64,000 nucleotides of DNA, from positions 1 to 64,000 of the forward strand of contig JALKBU010000084.1 in NCBI GenBank assembly GCA_023091735.1, written 5' to 3'. The notes beneath the pieces were generated by a model, which saw only the letters and a program-made list of their open reading frames with translations, was not told the DNA's origin and ran no database searches. This DNA is from Trichomonas tenax (taxonomy: Eukaryota > Parabasalia > Trichomonadida > Trichomonadidae). The translations under genes were made by a program, and so were the position numbers. Of this stretch, positions 59,222 to 64,000 are shown one piece after another (the first letter of the stretch is position 1; each line of letters opens with the position of its first letter).

Positions 59222-60682
59222 TCATTGTGATGGAGGACCAATATTCAACATTATGCTTGGCATGTTAACGCTCCAATGCCTATCGAGGAAGAAGACAACG
59301 AGACAGTCGCAATCTTTTGTGAAACTCAACGGATAACCGACAATTGAATCTGAAAGTACGCTTGGAAGGATTATATGGATTCCTTCAACATATGAACCTT
59401 TCATGTAAGTGGCCACATAAGCGGATTTCAAGATATAAGCAAGATTGGGCTGTGAAAGATCAAATGTGATTAATCTCAAGCGCCCTACTTGGTTTAATGG
59501 GAATTTCACGAACCTGTTCTCGATGTCTGTGATGCAGTACCGCTTGGAGGCTTTGAACTCGAGAGGTTGAAATTTGTAACATTGTGCTTTCGTCATTGGC
59601 GGAGAATCAAAGCAGCCGTACGCCGATATGCTACGTATTGATAGGCAGGACTCTGATGGCATTAAAAATGTGAGAATTAAAAATTCACACCTTGTTTCTA
59701 AATTAATTTCTTCCATTTCATTTGTTATTTGATATTCTTTTCCTGATATCAAAACAGACTTAGGAATAACTTCCCCTGAGAAAACAAAAGACACTCTTTT
59801 AACAATCGCATAACCTCTCAAGCATATGTTAAAAGAAAACTGAGTGTCTTCGCTTTTTGAGGTCCACAGGAAGTCGTTGAAACCAGATAATAAATTGTCT
59901 GGATTCGATTGTCCTTCAGGGCATTCAACTAAAAATGCAGGAGTCTTCGTTAGCTCATATATCTCTTCTTTCATTGGCATCTCGTACCATTTTTGTGGTT
60001 TGATGTCTTCAATCTTCTTTGGCTTTAAATCATTGTAAATGTTTGTGTGGAGGTTCATTAACTCGTTCTTCTTCTGATTTAGCTTCTTTAGACACTCTGT
60101 GCAGACAACGAATGGCTTTGAGCCCCCTCCATCACTATTTTCTTCGAATGTTAGATCAATCAGTGATGGATAAAATGGGGACGAATATATGATTCCTGGA
60201 GTGTCAGAATATGATCTTCCGTGGCAAAGACTGCAAAGAGTTCCATTACAAGTGAAGTATTTCAATGGTTCATAAACAACTGGATTAAGACCAGTTTTAA
60301 TGATCTCAATATTGCGTACATGTAATGGTATCTTTGCTGTTAATCGCTGGCTCTCTAAATTCAATATATCAGTAATATCTTTCTGATTTCCTTTCTTTTC
60401 TATTTCTTTCATCATTCCGATGTATGATTTCATTACTCTTGGATGCGTTTTGTGAAAATTATCACATGTGTGAGTGATGCAATATTCGTCATCATCCATG
60501 CAAACAATTTTAATGTTTGCGAGGCAAAACTTGATGCCGACATCAAAATCAACTTTAACGAAGCGACAAAAGTCCGCTGCAGCTCTATCAAAAGGAACAG
60601 AAGCGTTCCAAAGATTGCATTCAGTCATATCAAATTTAACCCATGTTGGTGAGTTAACGCGAGGCAGTGGAATTCCATTCAT
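59222..60682 (-). CDS. C-terminal half of SAC-domain phosphatase (after in-frame TGA)
   Basis: A 486-residue reading frame starting MNGIPLPRVNSPTWVKFDMT immediately after the TGA that ends the upstream SAC gene, in the same frame. It is rich in predicted beta strands and Cys (NGTLCSLCHG; VVCTECLKK, possible zinc ligands) and has no recognisable catalytic domain. SAC9-type proteins carry long extra regions behind the SAC domain, so this most likely belongs to the same protein. Its own ATG might allow separate translation. Function unknown. Confidence 0.65.
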   Translation of the reverse strand: MNGIPLPRVNSPTWVKFDMTECNLWNASVPFDRAAADFCRFVKVDFDVGIKFCLANIKIVCMDDDEYCITHTCDNFHKTHPRVMKSYIGMMKEIEKKGNQKDITDILNLESQRLTAKIPLHVRNIEIIKTGLNPVVYEPLKYFTCNGTLCSLCHGRSYSDTPGIIYSSPFYPSLIDLTFEENSDGGGSKPFVVCTECLKKLNQKKNELMNLHTNIYNDLKPKKIEDIKPQKWYEMPMKEEIYELTKTPAFLVECPEGQSNPDNLLSGFNDFLWTSKSEDTQFSFNICLRGYAIVKRVSFVFSGEVIPKSVLISGKEYQITNEMEEINLETRCEFLILTFLMPSESCLSIRSISAYGCFDSPPMTKAQCYKFQPLEFKASKRYCITDIENRFVKFPLNQVGRLRLITFDLSQPNLAYILKSAYVATYMKGSYVEGIHIILPSVLSDSIVGYPLSFTKDCDCLVVFFLDRHWSVNMPSIMLNIGPPSQ

Positions 60683-62467
60683 TCAAAGATGCATGTTATC
60701 GAGGTCATTTCCTGTGCTGAGTGAAAATCCTGTTGGTGGATTAAAGTCTTCAATTGGAGGTGTTAACAACATCAAAATAGAGGAGAACTGTGTTGGTGCA
60801 GGAAGTGATATAATAAGAGAATTTGATGTTTCTTCTAATGAATATGTTTCAATATCAATCATTTCACCTAAATGCGCCCAATTAAGAGGTCTCTTTGAGT
60901 TGCAGGCATCAGACACAGTGGGAACAATCGAAAGATGAAGAGGATCAATGATCGTTGAAACAAATTTTTGTGGAATGTTTTGTGCGGTCCAATCTTCAAT
61001 GATCGATTGTGCTGAGCCAAAGAAATTAATGAAGAACCTCAGTAGAGATGTCGGAGCATCAAATGTATCGCCAGACACATTGTTTATATATGAAAGAATG
61101 GCGCTTTTTTTGATTGCCAATGTTCCAGCATACATTTTAGATATATTGTCTCCAGCGACAATAAAAGCGTGTGCTATGAACGCCATTTCATCATCAGACG
61201 CATTCATCATTTGAGCGAGATTCTTCGCATGTGCAAATGTGGCAATATTAGTTCGATCCAAAGAGTCCATGCAATTAAATCGTATTATCGCATGTTGTTG
61301 AGTTTGAAAAGTTCTAAATCCTGTGTTCAAATCGATTTGATACAAAAATCGTGCAATATCATCAACTAATTCCTTGTCCTGGAACTTCTTCATCATTCTG
61401 TTCACATCGTATTGATAGAAATCAATTTTTGGAGATTCAATCGATTTCACAGAAAGTTTGTATGAGTTTTGCAAGTGTTTTTCATTGACATCCAACAGAG
61501 AAACAACTATAACAGGGATTGATCCAATATTTTGACTTATTTTACTAAAATATTTATGTGTTTGTGGATGACATATTTCTTCAACTTGGTGTTGGACGCC
61601 TAAAATCCGTGCGATAGTCTTCCATTTGATGGGAACAGAACCTCTGGACCATGTATTCACATAGAACGCGTTGTCTCTAATGAAACATAAATCACACTCA
61701 ACTTCGTTTCCAGGATTCCCATTTTCATCGAGTCCACGGCTGTTGTATCGCGTTCCTGGATTTGCTGATGATCTCCTTACGAAGTAAATCACATTTGTTG
61801 GATTGCTCGATAAAAACATTGAAGAGCAATAACCTTGGATAAGAATAACACAGGCCTGAGGTACAGCTGAAAATGCATCTCTCCATCTATGATTCCAGCA
61901 AAATTCGGGATTTAGATCAGTCGCTGGACGATTTGATGGGAAAGGCCTCGTAATGTCGAAAGATTCGCAATAATAGTGGTATTTCGATATCGGGAAGTCC
62001 TCAACGAAGGTCGGAAGTTTGCATTCTTCACCGTTATTTTTTATACAGTGATATTTTATCGATTTAATCTCGTAGACAATGCTTTTTGGCGGAATAAACG
62101 CGATGGGAAACTTCTCAGTGATGATTCCTATAATAATACAATTATTATAAACAAATCCACCGAGAAAACCAACTCCTATCTCCATAAATTCAGACTTAAA
62201 TACATCTGTGATTGTTTTTATTGCTAAAGCGTGTGATGAAAATATGTCTTTGTTTGGTAATCCGTAATAAATAAATTTGTGGTTGATATAGTCGATAGTA
62301 AACACGTAAGTACAACTGCCGTTTTCAGGAGTGACCACTATGTGGTTATATCCTTGTTTTGACACAAGGTATTGGACACAAGTCGACGCTGCCTTCAATG
62401 AAAATGGTAATTTTATAGGCAACAAAATTGGAAAATATAACAATAAAGATGTATATTTATATAACAA
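60683..62467 (-). CDS. SAC-domain phosphoinositide phosphatase, N-terminal half
   Basis: A 594-codon frame with a SAC domain: N-terminal strands CTYVFTIDYINHKFIYYG, GFLGGFVYN, NHRWRDAFSAV, and the catalytic P-loop RFNCMDSLDRTN, with Cys at about residue 399 (C-x5-R-T). The enzyme should remove phosphates from phosphoinositides. No ATG is found at the expected start: the frame opens at a TTG (62467), and the first in-frame ATG lies about 95 codons in. The point where protein-like sequence begins reads CATTGAAGGCAGCG, one base away from an ATG. It ends at a TGA directly followed by an ATG in the same frame. Only 37 bases separate it from the next gene. Probably a gene with lesions; sequencing error is not excluded. 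Confidence 0.7.
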   Translation of the reverse strand: MLYKYTSLLLYFPILLPIKLPFSLKAASTCVQYLVSKQGYNHIVVTPENGSCTYVFTIDYINHKFIYYGLPNKDIFSSHALAIKTITDVFKSEFMEIGVGFLGGFVYNNCIIIGIITEKFPIAFIPPKSIVYEIKSIKYHCIKNNGEECKLPTFVEDFPISKYHYYCESFDITRPFPSNRPATDLNPEFCWNHRWRDAFSAVPQACVILIQGYCSSMFLSSNPTNVIYFVRRSSANPGTRYNSRGLDENGNPGNEVECDLCFIRDNAFYVNTWSRGSVPIKWKTIARILGVQHQVEEICHPQTHKYFSKISQNIGSIPVIVVSLLDVNEKHLQNSYKLSVKSIESPKIDFYQYDVNRMMKKFQDKELVDDIARFLYQIDLNTGFRTFQTQQHAIIRFNCMDSLDRTNIATFAHAKNLAQMMNASDDEMAFIAHAFIVAGDNISKMYAGTLAIKKSAILSYINNVSGDTFDAPTSLLRFFINFFGSAQSIIEDWTAQNIPQKFVSTIIDPLHLSIVPTVSDACNSKRPLNWAHLGEMIDIETYSLEETSNSLIISLPAPTQFSSILMLLTPPIEDFNPPTGFSLSTGNDLDNMHL

Positions 62468-62504
62468 AAAACAAAAAACGACAATATAAAATATAATATA
62501 AAAA

Positions 62505-64000
62505 TTATGATCTTGGAGGGAATACGTTTTGGAGTTGCTGGGACTCTCTATAGAGCTTTTTATATTTGGAGATAACTTTTCTGAAGTAGTGTGCCATTGA
62601 CAAACTTAGAGTTTTCTTCAATCTGCTGATAAAAACATCTGGAACAAAACCGATGGCAAGCAATACCCTGCACATGTCTATGACTTCATCTGGAACTTTG
62701 TTGATTGATTCTCGCGATGCAAATAATTTCTTCTTTTTACATTTATCGAATAAGGAGAAAATCAATCTGAGTATTTCTATTGTTCCATATGAAGATATGT
62801 TTTGGATTGAGTTGGAGAGTTGATATATAGGTTGATTATCAGTTTTGAAAATTTTGAGAATTGTCTTAACATGATAGTTAACAGCTATCGTAAATGTTTT
62901 CCATGCTCGAATCTGAACATCAATGTTCTTAGAGGATTGCAATTTGATGATATTTACAAGCCATCTTGAATTTTTCGCGAGAAAATCGTGAGATCCTTCA
63001 AGTCTGATGAGCCTACCAAATGATTCGATCAAGTACATGTTAACATTTGTTTTTTCCATTGCGTACATTAAGTAACAAAGAATTGTTGTGATGATTTTAT
63101 TATCTTTGTTAGTTGTTGTTTTAAAGCATTTCTCTGAGTATAAACATATATTCCTGATTGTGTAGCAATTGGAATATGTTGGATCATCAAGCAAAATACG
63201 AATAATAATTGGAATAAAATCAATATCAAAATCTGGAATGAGTTCTGATTTCAAACTGAATATAAAATTGATAAGATAGGTCAGGCCATTTGTAAATTTT
63301 GTGATTTTACCAAATGTTCCGCTTTCAAGATCATTTGCAAATACTCTTGCTAGTAAAACTAAATTTTTCTCGATCTTAACAAATGGATAAATGATTTTCT
63401 TGTAGTCTTGTTCTGATATTTCTGCAATTTTGTTCAAGATCTTGAAAAAATCTTGAACTTGGGCTAAAAATTGGAATACAAACTCTGTTTCACACGCCAA
63501 AATAACGTTGAAGAAAGCAACTAAAAATGGAATCCTCTCTATAGTAATTTCTCCTTGAATGAAATTAATCATTTTTTCTTTGAACATTTGAAAGAGGCCA
63601 ACAACTTGAATATTATAGCCTTTATAGAATTCTCTCATCATGTCGATGATTTTCTTGCTATTCTCGAATGATATCGAAAAATGTTCATAAAATATCTGAA
63701 TTACGTTATATTGAGCGAGAACATTAATGGCATGTGTAACTACTGGATCAAATGTCTGATTTCTTATAACATAAAACACATTTTCTGCATAAAATTTCGA
63801 ATTTTGTGATTTATATTTCGAAATAATATAACCAGACATTAAAAATGCATATGCATTCTGTGTGAGACGCAAAACGAATGATAGTTTCTCAAGGAATATT
63901 TGTGCGTTCAATGATTTTAGAAGATAAAATCCATCTAAATCTGGAAAATCTGGTGTCAAGTTTGATAACGTATTGACAAGTGTAAAAGATTCAATGTAAT
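62505..64000 (-). CDS. ARM/HEAT-like protein, 5' end outside the window
   Basis: At least 497 residues of helical repeats with no recognised family. The frame stays open without a stop to the right edge, so the start lies beyond position 64000. It contains repeated helix pairs such as LVAFFNVILACETEFVFQFL and IPIIIRILLDDPTYSNCYTI and ends with a basic helix (MAHYFRKVISKYKKLYRESQ). It resembles the intact and decayed ARM genes in this window. Function unknown. Confidence 0.75.
   Translation of the reverse strand, partial: YIESFTLVNTLSNLTPDFPDLDGFYLLKSLNAQIFLEKLSFVLRLTQNAYAFLMSGYIISKYKSQNSKFYAENVFYVIRNQTFDPVVTHAINVLAQYNVIQIFYEHFSISFENSKKIIDMMREFYKGYNIQVVGLFQMFKEKMINFIQGEITIERIPFLVAFFNVILACETEFVFQFLAQVQDFFKILNKIAEISEQDYKKIIYPFVKIEKNLVLLARVFANDLESGTFGKITKFTNGLTYLINFIFSLKSELIPDFDIDFIPIIIRILLDDPTYSNCYTIRNICLYSEKCFKTTTNKDNKIITTILCYLMYAMEKTNVNMYLIESFGRLIRLEGSHDFLAKNSRWLVNIIKLQSSKNIDVQIRAWKTFTIAVNYHVKTILKIFKTDNQPIYQLSNSIQNISSYGTIEILRLIFSLFDKCKKKKLFASRESINKVPDEVIDMCRVLLAIGFVPDVFISRLKKTLSLSMAHYFRKVISKYKKLYRESQQLQNVFPPRS

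Noticed and set aside
60683..60685. TGA as selenocysteine or reassigned codon
   Set aside because: No SECIS-like structure recognised, and TGA ends other genes here (for example at 15655 and the 38698 stop), so reassignment is unsupported.
1..64000. tRNA, rRNA or snRNA genes
   Set aside because: No T-loop GGTTCRA box, rRNA core or U-snRNA landmark was recognised while reading; a tRNAscan/Infernal run would be decisive.
1..64000. Transposable elements such as Maverick or mariner
   Set aside because: No integrase, polymerase B or transposase domain was recognised in any frame, and no long terminal repeats were seen.

Overview
The window looks like nuclear DNA of a trichomonad (parabasalid protist), closer in style to Tritrichomonas or Trichomonas than to any other group I can name. 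The reasons are an AT-rich background with almost all genes as single uninterrupted exons; short 5' leaders in which a TCA-containing, initiator-like patch sits just before the ATG (several genes read TTTCAAAATG); many ARM/HEAT-like proteins without recognisable family; a divergent two-repeat Myb protein; BTB/Sel1-like and ankyrin coiled-coil proteins; and one very short 25-nt intron ending in TTCTAACAGCAG. The genes are clearly eukaryotic: ribosomal protein S6, Kish/TMEM167, TBL1, CEP164, SCAR/WAVE, UVRAG-like, USP7-like, Thg1 and a SAC-domain phosphatase. Species assignment is inference.

Layout. 1-6 kb: an ARM-like gene and a large unrecognised gene in divergent orientation. 6-14.7 kb: a reticulon-like membrane protein with a long coiled coil, Kish, TBL1, two unassigned genes and ribosomal protein S6. 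14.7-16.3 kb: a gene-poor gap with motif copies and a coding relic. 16.3-25.5 kb: a CARMIL-like LRR protein, an ARM protein without an ATG, a CEP164-like protein, and an ARM/SAPS-like gene carrying the 25-nt intron. 25.5-31.7 kb: a strikingly regular promoter motif array, a multispanning protein with a degenerate lipase domain, a GT8-like protein without its DxD motif, and a USP7-like deubiquitinase. 32-42 kb: an ankyrin coiled-coil gene interrupted twice, an acidic protein, a divergent pair (sequon-rich surface protein and BTB-Sel1 protein), a GT-C mannosyltransferase-like gene, a broken small ORF next to a structured GC-rich patch, and a CAMK-type kinase. 43-53 kb: ubiquitin-like protein, small membrane protein, Thg1, SCAR/WAVE, UVRAG-like, an acidic SP-rich protein and a CFAP97-like protein. 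53.6-58 kb: a frameshifted acyltransferase-3 pseudogene, a PAP2 phosphatase and a decayed ARM gene. 58.5-64 kb: Myb, a SAC phosphatase split by an in-frame TGA and lacking an ATG, and an ARM gene running off the right edge.

The genes are monocistronic on both strands and show no operon logic. Shared themes are actin and cytoskeleton (CARMIL, SCAR), centriole/flagellum (CEP164, CFAP97-like), endomembrane and lipid functions (reticulon-like, Kish, UVRAG-like, PAP2, SAC phosphatase, glycosyltransferases) and protein turnover (USP7-like, ubiquitin-like).

The best candidate for something undescribed is a recurring promoter element, consensus TTTACATGWCAAA. It lies beside about ten genes and is repeated eight times at about 30-bp spacing before the gene at 26127, and about five times at 20-bp multiples before the gene ending at 29531. 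That spacing puts copies on one face of the DNA helix.
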